NCBI RefSeq assembly: GCF_016428905.1
Contig: NZ_JAELTQ010000006.1
Span: forward strand, 1 to 64,000
From: Dyella sp. ASV24
GTDB lineage: Bacteria; Pseudomonadota; Gammaproteobacteria; Xanthomonadales; Rhodanobacteraceae
Length of the DNA: 64,000 bases
Direction of reading: 5' to 3'
Part shown: positions 34,225-42,147 of the stretch, piece by piece
How the letters are laid out: each line of letters begins with the position of its first letter
Position numbering within the stretch: position 1 is the stretch's first letter
Translations under genes and position numbers: made by a program
Notes under the pieces: generated by a model
The model's input: the letters and a program-made list of their open reading frames with translations, nothing else
Databases searched by the model: none
Told to the model about the DNA's origin: nothing

Positions 34225-35322
34225 TTAGAGCTGGGCGCGCAGGCGTTGCAGGGCTGCGCGGGCCTTCCCGCTGCCGAGTTCTGCGGCTCGCTTGTTCCAT
34301 CGCGTGGCCTTGGCCAAGTCGACAGCCTGGCCGGCCATGCCGTACTCGTAGAGGGTGGCCAAGTTCTCCGCGGCCACGGCGTTTCCGTCCTTCGCGGATG
34401 TTTCGAGCAGCGCGATGCCAAGACGGGCGTCCTGCGGAACGCCCGTACCGTTGAGGTACATCGCGGCGAGGTTCGCGCGCGCACTGCTGTCGCCCATCGA
34501 CGCCGCCTGCCGCATGAAGGTGACGGCGCCGTCGTAGTCGCCCATCGCCACGGCCGCGAGGCCGCGCTGATTGAGGTCTGCCGCGTTGGGCGGGGTCGGT
34601 GCGGCCTTTTGCGTGAGGCGGGCTACTTCGGCTTCCAGCTGTGCGATGCGCGCGTCTTTCGCAAGCAGCTGCTGGGACACGCTGTCCGAGGCGGCCGTCG
34701 GTGCTACCGCGGTGGGTTGGACCGTGGGAACCACCACCGGCGCGCGCAGCGGGTCGGCGTGTTGTGGCAGCTCGTAGCGAATCGGGGTGGCGCTGCTCAC
34801 CGCCGCTGGCGTCGGTGCCAGTGCTTCGGGTGTAGGGCCCTCGGGCTGCAGTCGATTCAGTGCTTCGCGTGCACCCAGGTGGCCCTGAACGGCGGCAAGC
34901 GAGAACAGCCTGATGGCTTCCTGCTGGTGGCCTTTCCTTTCCACCTCACGCGAGGCCAGCCAGTAGGCGGCCGCCGCGTCACCGCCGTCGGCGGCCACCC
35001 GAACGAGCGCCTCTCCCCGGCGGACGTCCAGCGGCAGGCCTTGGCCAGAGGCATAGAGGTACCCAAGGTGCCAGCATGCCGCTGAGTCGCCATCGGACAC
35101 GTAGGGGGCGAGCAATTCCTCGGCGCGGTGAGCATGGAGCTTTGCCGACGCGGGATCAGTGCCCTGCGCCATAGCCTCCCGCGCTTCAGCCAGGCCCTCT
35201 TGGCGCGGGGAACCCGCCGAGATCGGTGGGACTGCGGCGTCCGCTTCGTTGAGGAAAGCGCTTGCACGCGCGAAGCCCGGCAACGACAGAGTGATTGCCA
35301 AGGCGAGCAGTGTTTTCCGCAT
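34225..35322 (-). CDS. Sel1-repeat protein with signal peptide
   Basis: The protein is 365 aa, with a signal peptide MRKTLLALAITLSLPGFARAS. Helical repeats of the Sel1/TPR type occur near residues 80-150 (AACWHLGYLYASGQGLPLDVRRGEALV, AAAYWLASREVERKG) and 245-340 (ARANLAAMYLNGTGVPQDARLGIALL, NAVAAENLATLYEYG). They are separated by a Pro/Ala/Thr-rich linker and a short coiled coil with LLAKDARIAQLEAEVARL. It ends 23 bases before the adhesin gene and is probably co-transcribed. A role in adhesin assembly or periplasmic scaffolding is inference. Confidence 0.85.
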   Translation of the reverse strand: MRKTLLALAITLSLPGFARASAFLNEADAAVPPISAGSPRQEGLAEAREAMAQGTDPASAKLHAHRAEELLAPYVSDGDSAACWHLGYLYASGQGLPLDVRRGEALVRVAADGGDAAAAYWLASREVERKGHQQEAIRLFSLAAVQGHLGAREALNRLQPEGPTPEALAPTPAAVSSATPIRYELPQHADPLRAPVVVPTVQPTAVAPTAASDSVSQQLLAKDARIAQLEAEVARLTQKAAPTPPNAADLNQRGLAAVAMGDYDGAVTFMRQAASMGDSSARANLAAMYLNGTGVPQDARLGIALLETSAKDGNAVAAENLATLYEYGMAGQAVDLAKATRWNKRAAELGSGKARAALQRLRAQL

Positions 35323-35442
35323 GGGATAGCCGTGCCGAGTGGAGATTCGGCAAGGCTAGGGGTCCCGTCCTCGTCTGGAGGGCGGAAACACCTGCATCTT
35401 CGGGCTGGGTTTCCCCCTCCGTCCAGTCAAGACCCGTGGTCT
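35323..35442 (-). promoter_or_regulatory. Gap upstream of the Sel1-repeat gene
   Basis: The 120 bases contain GGAGGG and CCCTCC elements that could pair (about 35378 and 35414) and GGGTTTCCCCC (35408-35418), a motif core also seen near 27465, 39901 and 61350. No certain promoter was recognised. Confidence 0.3.
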
Positions 35443-36393
35443 TCAGAACACCCGATCGATCACCCAGTCGACCAGGCCGAATTCCACGACACGGTCAGCA
35501 ACACCGGTACCGTCCATGATGGTGACGCCATCCTCCTCCGTCCCGGCGAACTGTCCTTTCAGCGAATGGAATACCAGGAACAGCCGCGAGTATGCGAGCC
35601 ACTCTCGGCTGCGCTGGATGTACTCCTCAATCTCACTTGCGCTCGTCTGTGTCTTCACCTGCACGATTGCCTTCTCGCCGGTGAGTGGCATTTCGAGATC
35701 GAGATCCTTGTCGCGCTGAGTCTTTCCGATGTGGCCCACACGACGCCAGCCAGCTCGGGCGAACATCATGTCCACCAGCACCTCGAAGTCGATCGGGTTC
35801 AACCGCTGGATGAGAGGAATGAGCGCTTCGCGCAGTTCATGGCGCGCGACAGCCACCCTCTCCACGTCCTCCGCTCGCTCCCCATTGATCCGGCCGAGCA
35901 GACGCGAACTTCCCTCGATGGAGCAGCTCGTGCCGCGGTAGCCCGTGACCTTCGTGACATAGCCAGGTAGGTTGGATTTGCCGAGGCGCACGCCGGCGGC
36001 GTCGACGCTACGCCAACCGCCTTTGATCCGACGGAAGGTCGACAGGTCTTCTGCGTCTCCAGGCGAATACGGCTCCGGCTCACCGGGCTCGAGGAACCCC
36101 CAGCACAGATCCTCCCCAACGAACGTTACCCAGAGGATGTCGCCAGGATCAGTCCAGAACCGACGAATCTCATTGGCGTCGGTCGTTCCCCTACCCTTGC
36201 TCTTTCGTGCCGCCTGCCACGCCGCCGCCAAGTCGTCCCAGCGACCTTCGCGGCACATGGCCATGGACTCCGGATCCGCCGTCTCGAACCCGAAGCGGAT
36301 GATGCCCTCCTTTCGGCAACCCGCCTCCCACTTCCCTCCCGATCCAAGCTTGATAAAGCGAATTTCTCGCGGCCTGACCGGGAAGATGCTCAT
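35443..36393 (-). CDS. Mrr-like restriction endonuclease
   Basis: The 316-aa protein has a specific N-terminal part (MSIFPVRPREIRFIKLGSGGKWE...) and a C-terminal Mrr_cat-like domain. The latter includes LNPIDFEVLVDMMFARAGWRRVGHIGKTQRDKDLDL followed by EKAIVQVKTQ, which supplies the D...QxK of the PD-(D/E)XK fold. Mrr-type enzymes cut modified DNA in type IV restriction. No dedicated partner methyltransferase is adjacent, in keeping with type IV. A defence role is likely but unproven. Confidence 0.75.
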   Translation of the reverse strand: MSIFPVRPREIRFIKLGSGGKWEAGCRKEGIIRFGFETADPESMAMCREGRWDDLAAAWQAARKSKGRGTTDANEIRRFWTDPGDILWVTFVGEDLCWGFLEPGEPEPYSPGDAEDLSTFRRIKGGWRSVDAAGVRLGKSNLPGYVTKVTGYRGTSCSIEGSSRLLGRINGERAEDVERVAVARHELREALIPLIQRLNPIDFEVLVDMMFARAGWRRVGHIGKTQRDKDLDLEMPLTGEKAIVQVKTQTSASEIEEYIQRSREWLAYSRLFLVFHSLKGQFAGTEEDGVTIMDGTGVADRVVEFGLVDWVIDRVF

Positions 36394-36447
36394 GGGTTAC
36401 TCCGATGGTGGAGCCCCTTTCTGCCAGCCAACGCCCCTCCGGCGCAA

Positions 36448-38460
36448 CTAGTCGCCTGGCTGGCTGGACACTGACCGCCCGGAGAAGTAGTCCCAGTGCG
36501 GCATCACCGACTCGATCAGCTCCACCGTCAGGGGCACACCGAAGAGCATGGTCTGGTCCGCGCCGGACTGGGTACTGGACTCGGAGCCCAGATCGCCGGT
36601 GCCCCGCTGCTGGAGATCCATTTCGGCCAGCTTGAAGCCGTCGGTCGTGGACAGCACGGCATCCAGGCGGTCACGCGTCTTTGCCGAGATTGGGCCAGGG
36701 CACCACAGGTGGCAATGCCCCTCCCCACCGTTGCGCGCCACGCGGCCGCGCAGCTGATGGAGCGTCGTCACGCCGTACCGGTCCGGATGCACCACCACGA
36801 TGTCGAACAGGTTGGCCACCGAAATGCCCACCTCGACGACGGTTGTCGTCAGCAGTATCTGCGCCCGGCCATCGCGAATGTCATCGATCGCTGCCGCTTT
36901 GACTTCATTGAGATCCTCACCCGTCATCGCACGGACGCGACCAGGGTACTTAGCCTCCCAGCGGGGCAGAGCCTTCTCGATGCTGTGCCTGTCATCGATG
37001 CCGCCGGCCTGTGGCGTCTTCTTCCCCCTGTCCTTTCGCGCACCCTTGAGAGCGCCGTCGTCAGTGGACTCGCGCTTTGGATAGATGACCATCACCGGTC
37101 GCCCTGCATTGATAGCGCCGGCCACCTGCCGGAACATCTCCGCGCCATCGCCTTCCCAAAGGTACGTGTGGATCGTCTTGGGCGCGTGAGTCTCACGCAT
37201 CGGGAACACCGCAACCTTGCCGAACTGGATCAACGCCTGCGTCCGAGGAATGCAGGTCGCGGACATTTCCAGGAGGTGCGTGTTGGCGGCGACGTAATGC
37301 TCGCGCTGGGCGCGGGACCATCGCTGCTGCTCGTCAACGACCACCAAGTCGAACTGGCCAAGCTCTCGGGTAAGCACGGCGCTGGTTCCCACGACGACCA
37401 TTGCTGTGCTCGCATGCGTGTCGTCGTGGTTGTCGGCGACCAGGCAAGACGTGATGTCGGGATAGAGACGCGCGAACTCCTCCGCGAGCTGCACGGCCAG
37501 CGGATATGTCGGGGCCATGATGATCGTGCGGGCGCCAACATCGGCAAGCGCAGCTGCAAGAACGAGGGCGACCCAGGATTTCCCGGTACCGACATCCGCA
37601 GCGAGGATCGCGCGCATCGCCACGGGCTCTGCCAGCTTCGCTGCAATACCCTTCACCGCCGCGCGCTGATCGTTCGTCAGCGGATGTGGTAGCTGGGCTA
37701 CGCGGCGACCAAGAGAGCGCACCGTGTGCGCAGTGGCACGGCGCGACTGGTGTCCAGAGTGCTTGCGATGAATGGCAGCCAGCGCCGCCAACTCCATGTA
37801 GGCGCGGCGAGCGTGCTCACCGGACGCTGCACTCGAGGGTCGGTGCGTCTCCCAGATCAGCCCTTCGATCGTCCAGTCCGGACAGCCAACAGAGGTGAGC
37901 AAGTCTGAAATGGGTGCGATGGGTTCAAGCTGACTGATGACGTGCTGCGTGGCGCGCGGCACGTTCGGGCGCAGGTAGCCGGCGACTACCGCGCGCACTC
38001 GCTCTCGCGTATCGCCGCCCTTTCGGCCCGGATACGTTGGCCGCGCATGACCTCGCCAGTGGGCATCCACGATCTCTTTGCATGTCAGGTGGAGTCCACC
38101 TTGCCAGGGCTTCGCGACCACGAGCATCAACAGCTCAACGCCTTCCGTGATGCCCTTGCCGAGTTCTGGATCTTCCCCGTAAAGCGTGACCGTGTAGCGG
38201 CTTCCCGTCTCGTCGACGATCTTGAAGCGCACGCGATCAATGCCGCCGCTGCACCGCGTCGGTGAATCAACGGCGACAACCTCGACCGCTGTAGGCACGC
38301 CATGCTCCAATGACTCAACGGTCCGGTACGGTGCTGCAAAATCATCGTATCCAACAGGCAAGAGCAAGGGAATCTGCGAAGGCCGCTCGACGCCAAACGC
38401 CTGCAGCGCAGCGATGGCCGCACTATCCGCATTGGGCTTAGATGCAGTCGCGCTGTCCAT
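36448..38460 (-). CDS. RecG-like superfamily 2 DNA helicase
   Basis: The protein is 670 aa from the ATG at 38460, which overlaps the stop of the small membrane protein gene (TAATG). Residues 1-230 form an OB-like wedge region (TVESLEHGVPTAVEVVAVDSPT...FKIVDETGSRYTVTLYGEDPELGKGI). The SF2 motifs follow: I AADVGTGKSW, II VVVDEQQRWSR (RecG has DEQHRFG), III LEMSATCIPRT, V ILLTTTVVEVGISVANLFDIVVV and VI LHQLRGRVARNGGEGHCHL. RecG reverses and processes stalled forks and recombination intermediates. The DEQQ box and divergent wedge mark it as a plasmid variant. Confidence 0.85.
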   Translation of the reverse strand: MDSATASKPNADSAAIAALQAFGVERPSQIPLLLPVGYDDFAAPYRTVESLEHGVPTAVEVVAVDSPTRCSGGIDRVRFKIVDETGSRYTVTLYGEDPELGKGITEGVELLMLVVAKPWQGGLHLTCKEIVDAHWRGHARPTYPGRKGGDTRERVRAVVAGYLRPNVPRATQHVISQLEPIAPISDLLTSVGCPDWTIEGLIWETHRPSSAASGEHARRAYMELAALAAIHRKHSGHQSRRATAHTVRSLGRRVAQLPHPLTNDQRAAVKGIAAKLAEPVAMRAILAADVGTGKSWVALVLAAALADVGARTIIMAPTYPLAVQLAEEFARLYPDITSCLVADNHDDTHASTAMVVVGTSAVLTRELGQFDLVVVDEQQRWSRAQREHYVAANTHLLEMSATCIPRTQALIQFGKVAVFPMRETHAPKTIHTYLWEGDGAEMFRQVAGAINAGRPVMVIYPKRESTDDGALKGARKDRGKKTPQAGGIDDRHSIEKALPRWEAKYPGRVRAMTGEDLNEVKAAAIDDIRDGRAQILLTTTVVEVGISVANLFDIVVVHPDRYGVTTLHQLRGRVARNGGEGHCHLWCPGPISAKTRDRLDAVLSTTDGFKLAEMDLQQRGTGDLGSESSTQSGADQTMLFGVPLTVELIESVMPHWDYFSGRSVSSQPGD

Positions 38461-38621
38461 TACTGGCGCTTCTCGTCCTGTGGCGCGGGCGATTTGGATT
38501 GCCACGGTGCAACTGCGCCATGTGTGCGCCGATTGACTTCACGGCGCGCGAACCCGAGCAGCATGCCAATGCCGAAGATAATCAGCAGTGCCACCACGAC
38601 TACAGAGAATAGGAATGACAT
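38460..38621 (-). CDS. Small membrane protein, 53 aa, upstream of the RecG-like gene
   Basis: A frame from ATG 38621 to TAA 38460 encodes MSFLFSVVVVALLIIFGIGM..., a single membrane helix, followed by LLGFARREVNRRTHG and a polar tail ending QDEKRQ. The stop overlaps the next start (TAATG), which argues for translational coupling. No RBS is strong (AAGG lies near). It is unlike known families. It lies 55 bases from the SSB gene end, with a terminator in between. Confidence 0.55.
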   Translation of the reverse strand: MSFLFSVVVVALLIIFGIGMLLGFARREVNRRTHGAVAPWQSKSPAPQDEKRQ

Positions 38622-38636
38622 AAGGACTCACGCATG

Positions 38637-38666
38637 AAAAAGGTGCGGGCCGCGAAGCCCACACCT
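38637..38666 (-). terminator. Intrinsic terminator after the SSB gene
   Basis: In minus sense AGGTGTGGGC-TTCGCG-GCCCGCACCT forms a 10-bp stem with one mismatch, followed by TTTTTC. It begins 9 bases past the SSB stop. Confidence 0.8.
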
Positions 38667-38675
38667 AATGGATTG

Positions 38676-39380
38676 TTAGAGAACTAGCGAGCGAAAGGCA
38701 TGTTGGTGGAAGGGAATGTCGTCTTCTCCAAATCCGCCACCACCGCCACCACCGCCACCGCCGCCACTGTTGCCGTAGCGGGTGTTACCGCCGTAGTTCC
38801 CACCATCGCCATTGCCACCGCCGTTGCCACCGCGCTGCTGACCACCGCCATAGTTGTCGCCACCGCGCGTTTGGCCACCACCGTTGCCGCCACCGTTTCC
38901 ACCGCCGTAGCCACCCTGGCGCTGGTGGCCGCCATTGCCGTTGCCGTTTCCACCGCCGTTGCCGTGGCGATTGCCGCCGCCGTTGTTGCTGTGCTGCTGG
39001 CGATTGCCGCCGCCATTGCTACGCTGGCCGTCGCCGTCACCCTGGCCACCACCAAGCATCTGCATCTCATTGGCGATGATGTCAGTGCTGAAGCGCTCAA
39101 CACCGTCCTTGTCCGTGTACTTGTCAGTGCGCAGCGACCCTTCGACGTAGATCTGGCGACCCTTCTTCAAATACTCGCCAGCGATTTCAGCCAAGCGGCC
39201 GAACAGCTTCACGCGATGCCACTCGGTGCGCTCCTGCTTCTCGCCGCTCTGCTTGTCGGTCCAGTTCTCGGACGTTGCGATGCGGATGCTGGTGATCGCA
39301 GTGCCGTTCCCGGTGTAGCGCGTCTCGGGGTCCGCGCCAAGGTTGCCAACGATGATGACTTTGTTGATGCCACGCGACAT
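38676..39380 (-). CDS. ssb: Single-stranded DNA-binding protein
   Basis: The 234-aa protein starts [22 protein letters not shown], the typical SSB N-terminus, with a full OB fold to about residue 110 ([35 protein letters not shown]...). A very long Gly/Asn/Gln-rich linker, about 110 residues with many GGN repeats, follows. The C-terminus has the acidic GEDDIPF tip, but it is followed by [10 protein letters not shown], so the tip is not terminal. SSB coats single-stranded DNA and recruits repair proteins through that tip. The ATG at 39380 has an A-rich leader with GAGGAA. Confidence 0.9.
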   Translation of the reverse strand: MSRGINKVIIVGNLGADPETRYTGNGTAITSIRIATSENWTDKQSGEKQERTEWHRVKLFGRLAEIAGEYLKKGRQIYVEGSLRTDKYTDKDGVERFSTDIIANEMQMLGGGQGDGDGQRSNGGGNRQQHSNNGGGNRHGNGGGNGNGNGGHQRQGGYGGGNGGGNGGGQTRGGDNYGGGQQRGGNGGGNGDGGNYGGNTRYGNSGGGGGGGGGGGFGEDDIPFHQHAFRSLVL

Positions 39381-39402
39381 AGGGATTTTTCCTCATTCGT
39401 GC

Positions 39403-39443
39403 CAATTGTTAGAGCAATGGTTACTTCCATTTGTTGGAGCAAC
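39403..39443 (-). repeat. 16-bp direct repeat in the ssb leader
   Basis: CCAATTGTTAGAGCAA (39403-39418) and CCATTTGTTGGAGCAA (39428-39443) match at 14 of 16 positions and start 25 bases apart. They lie 23-63 bases upstream of the ssb start codon, a typical place for an operator or a translational control site. Confidence 0.4.
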
Positions 39444-39562
39444 CGACGCGACCTTCTCTTGATGGAAACGGGAAAGTTCGTGCCCTAAGGACGATCCGGC
39501 ACGCCGCACCACTTGAATAGCATCGTGCGGTATCAAACCACCGCGCAAAATTCGAATCGAAA
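39444..39562 (-). promoter_or_regulatory. Probable ssb promoter region
   Basis: The gap between the ssb leader repeats and the small upstream gene is AT-richer than its surroundings (for example GATTCGAATTTTG and TGCTATTCAAG in minus sense). No clear -35/-10 pair could be fixed. No gene is seen. Confidence 0.3.
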
Positions 39563-39814
39563 CTACGCGGCCCTAGCGGCCGGCTGACGCTGGACATCGG
39601 GTCGCAGCGTGTAGTCCGTGCCATACGGCTCATCGGTTACACGAAACCCTGCAGCAGAAGCGATGGCTTCCACGTCCACGTCGTCGAGTGACGCGCGCGG
39701 CACGCCGAGCCCGTTGTCTGCCGTGCAGGCGATGCCCAGCGCCGACGCAAACTCGGCCTGGGTGGTGCAGGTCTTGGGGAGACCCGCGCGAATTACCGTG
39801 ACGCTCACTGACAT
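39563..39814 (-). CDS. Hypothetical protein, 83 aa
   Basis: This small protein has an alternating N-terminus MSVSVTVIRAGLPKTCTTQAEF, a helix, and the stretch AGFRVTDEPYGTDYTLRPD. No family is recognised. It follows the PRTRC ThiF gene, beyond a terminator-like hairpin, so it may have its own transcript. AGAGGAA precedes the ATG. Confidence 0.6.
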   Translation of the reverse strand: MSVSVTVIRAGLPKTCTTQAEFASALGIACTADNGLGVPRASLDDVDVEAIASAAGFRVTDEPYGTDYTLRPDVQRQPAARAA

Positions 39815-39880
39815 TCCTCTCTCCTCTACCTAGTCCGGAGGCGACGGCAGTATCTCCGCCGCCCCTCGTCATCCATGCCC

Positions 39881-39905
39881 AAAACTCCCCGTCCTTAAAC
39901 GGGGG
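39881..39905 (-). terminator. Terminator-like hairpin after the PRTRC ThiF gene
   Basis: In minus sense CCCCGT-TTAAGG-ACGGGG (paired bases 39887-39904) is followed by AGTTTT. It lies about 45 bases beyond the ThiF stop and would close the PRTRC transcript. Confidence 0.55.
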
Positions 39906-39945
39906 TTTCCCGTCGCGAGCCGACAGCCGCGCGGGTTGTCAGCCC

Positions 39946-40749
39946 TCAATCCTTCTTTCTTCCCTTCTTCGGCTTCGGCTGGTAGCCATAGAAGGCCCAT
40001 GCCTCCGGGTCGATCTTCATCGGCCGCGTGATGACCGCCGGGTGCGTTTCGACGTGGTAGCCGTGATGGTCGAGCTGACCGTGCCGGATCAGCGTCCACA
40101 GCATTGAGATTCCCAGCATGGCCACCTGCTGGTTGATGGGGAACTCCTGCCGGGTAATCGCCTCCTCCATTGAGCACGACGGCTCCTCGCTGTCCACCTG
40201 CTCCATGCTGGCCAGCTCGGGGTAGAGGTCGAACACGTTGGGCAAGCGCAACGGCGCTTCGCAGTCGCCAAGGTGCCCCAGCATCACCTGCCCGGTTTTC
40301 GGGCCGTTGCCGAAGTCGAGCCAGAGCAACCCTTTCCCCGCCTTCGTACCCATCTGGCCGATGGCGGCGCGCACGGCCGCCTTGTCCGTACAGGTCACGA
40401 GAAGGTCCGGCACGCGGTACGTGGTGCGCAACTCGTTCGGAGCGAAGAAGCGATGCTCCGGTTTCCACGCGAAGCCATACGCTTGGTTGATGCGCTGGAC
40501 CAAGCACATGACCTTGGATGCACCTATGTCCGCCTCGTAGAAGCGCTGACGCCCCACGTTCGCGCGCCCCACGGTGTCGCCATCCATCAGCGTCACGTCA
40601 AACCCCGGATGCCCGAGCGCCATGAGCGTGTGCTGAAGGCGCGCCAGCCCTTCCGCAAAGTGGCTACCAGTGCCACCCAGACCTACCACGGTGACACGGG
40701 TGCGCTCGCTGCCAATCAAAGACGTGGGCGCTGGAAACACGTTCGACAT
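39946..40749 (-). CDS. PRTRC system ThiF-family (E1-like) adenylyltransferase
   Basis: The protein is 267 aa from the ATG at 40749, which overlaps the PRTRC A stop (ATGA). GLGGTGS at 23-29 is the nucleotide-binding loop. LMDGDTVGRANVGRQRF (54-70) is the E1/ThiF signature of D.D.V...N..RQ, in which the Arg contacts ATP. A later VTCTDKAAVRAAI segment matches the region that binds the partner in ThiF proteins. In E1-like proteins a modifier C-terminus is adenylated and may pass to a Cys; candidate Cys residues are in LGDCEAP and SCSMEE. Here the partners are likely proteins B and C. PRTRC is known from sequence surveys but its function is, to my knowledge, undetermined. Confidence 0.85.
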   Translation of the reverse strand: MSNVFPAPTSLIGSERTRVTVVGLGGTGSHFAEGLARLQHTLMALGHPGFDVTLMDGDTVGRANVGRQRFYEADIGASKVMCLVQRINQAYGFAWKPEHRFFAPNELRTTYRVPDLLVTCTDKAAVRAAIGQMGTKAGKGLLWLDFGNGPKTGQVMLGHLGDCEAPLRLPNVFDLYPELASMEQVDSEEPSCSMEEAITRQEFPINQQVAMLGISMLWTLIRHGQLDHHGYHVETHPAVITRPMKIDPEAWAFYGYQPKPKKGRKKD

Positions 40750-41363
40750 CAGAGCACTCCGAGGCGCGTCAGATCGCCTGACGAAAGAGGAATCAGATAG
40801 GGAGGGCATACAAACCGAATGCACGATTTGAGCGTCTCACGTGATTCGCAGCGCCCAAGAACGACCGCAATGTACGGACCCTCACGGCTCAGATCGGACA
40901 GGTCGTCGGTGGCGGAGAAATACTCGGCGTGCGCGCCGTGGCTGTGCATGTCGATCAGGAGCGACTTGTCGTCGAACACGTCCATGTAGCGCACATGGCT
41001 TCCGCTAGCTGAGAGCACGGGCGGTTGCACAAGCGTCCAACCATTCGCCCCCCGCACCACGCCCGCAGCCACCTCCTGCGTGCCGTCGCGCAGAGCGATG
41101 TTCGCAAGCTGGCCAAGCCACGAGACATCCAACGGACCGCCGGTTGGGCGCAAGAACTCCTCAGTCGGCCCATAGGGAAGCGCCACTGCCGATATGCGCA
41201 GACGGGCGTGGAGCGCCTCGCTGCGAACCTCCAGATACACTCCGTCCGCCGCCAAGAGGAATCGCTTGCGACCGACTGCCAGGTCGTCCAGCGACCCGAA
41301 TCGCGGAATCGGAATGGGAGGACACACTGCGACGAGCACGTCGTCGCGCTTATCAGTCGTCAT
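40749..41363 (-). CDS. PRTRC system protein A (JAB/Mov34-type metalloprotease)
   Basis: The 204-aa protein carries a JAMM metal site: LLIDMHSHGAHAEYFSATDDLSD, with H140, H142, S150 and D153 in the HxH...SxxD order. JAB proteases remove or mature ubiquitin-like modifiers at isopeptide or peptide bonds. The N-terminal half is beta-rich and less conserved. The gene lies between PRTRC B and ThiF and overlaps ThiF by ATGA, indicating translational coupling. The intact site suggests an active enzyme. Confidence 0.85.
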   Translation of the reverse strand: MTTDKRDDVLVAVCPPIPIPRFGSLDDLAVGRKRFLLAADGVYLEVRSEALHARLRISAVALPYGPTEEFLRPTGGPLDVSWLGQLANIALRDGTQEVAAGVVRGANGWTLVQPPVLSASGSHVRYMDVFDDKSLLIDMHSHGAHAEYFSATDDLSDLSREGPYIAVVLGRCESRETLKSCIRFVCPPYLIPLSSGDLTRLGVL

Positions 41364-41373
41364 GGCGCGGCCC

Positions 41374-42147
41374 TCAGTGGTGATCCGAGGGCTTGCCGAC
41401 CAGCCAGTCTTTCAGGCGCACGCCCAACGGTGCGGGTCGATCTTCAGGGAACGGCTGATTCACACCGTCAAGCTTCGCCCAGAAGTCGCACACGTCCTGC
41501 GTGACACCCTGCTTGTCCGCTTGCAGCGCGTGGCGATTGTTCGAATGGGTGAAGGCGGTGTCGAAGATCACCGCCTCCCACTGTTCCATGTCCGCCAGCG
41601 TGCAGCCGAGTGGCAGAACCGCGTCGCCCGTGCACACTCGCCCATCGGCGTAGATGTTCGGTAGGGCCGACTGCATCAGCTCCGTCTCGCCGGTGGGACG
41701 CGTCGCACCATCCCCGGCGAACGAAGCGATGTAGAGAGTGCGCTCGACGACCTTGAACACGAGATTCGGCCAGACCACGTTGAGGGTCTTCGGGTTCCCC
41801 TCGGGGTCGCGGACGTGCATCGCGCGCTGGGTGGATGGCCACCACCAGACGAGGTTGTAGGGGTCTTTGTAAAGCAGGTAGTCGGGGAACACCGTCGCTT
41901 CTGTGATCTCGTCCAGACGGGACAGGAGAAGCTTGATGACTTCGGCCTCATCAGCGCGGGTCAGCGGGCTGCCTGGTCCAATGATCGGAGCACCGCTCAC
42001 GTCGGTCACGGTGTGCGACGTAACCAGCTCCAGGGTGTTGGTGTGGGGGCGGCAGTGAAAGAGCAGCGCGAGCTTTGTTGCGATGGACTTGGCGGCGCAG
42101 TTCTTGAACTGTTCCTCAGATGCGGTCGATACGAGGGCCTTGGGCAT
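41374..42147 (-). CDS. PRTRC system protein B (E2-like)
   Basis: The protein is 257 aa from the ATG at 42147. The segment LPNIYADGRVCTGD (162-175), followed by MEQWEAVIFDTAFTHSN, resembles the E2 core (HPN...G..C......W.......), with C172 in the place of the catalytic Cys. A preceding beta region (VWPNLVFKVVERTLYIASF) fits the E2 meander. Protein B has been regarded as E2-like in comparative work on prokaryotic ubiquitin-like systems; the motif match here is my reading. It overlaps gene F by 32 bases. Confidence 0.75.
   Translation of the reverse strand: MPKALVSTASEEQFKNCAAKSIATKLALLFHCRPHTNTLELVTSHTVTDVSGAPIIGPGSPLTRADEAEVIKLLLSRLDEITEATVFPDYLLYKDPYNLVWWWPSTQRAMHVRDPEGNPKTLNVVWPNLVFKVVERTLYIASFAGDGATRPTGETELMQSALPNIYADGRVCTGDAVLPLGCTLADMEQWEAVIFDTAFTHSNNRHALQADKQGVTQDVCDFWAKLDGVNQPFPEDRPAPLGVRLKDWLVGKPSDHH

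Noticed and set aside
38700-39488. A 262-aa plus-strand Ala/Val-rich frame
   Set aside because: It is the antisense of the Gly-rich SSB linker, so its repeats have no independent support.
39563-39814. PRTRC protein C, since the gene is next to ThiF
   Set aside because: Its sequence lacks the SPE.V...Y..YP pattern; the gene at 43448-43861 has it. This one stays hypothetical.
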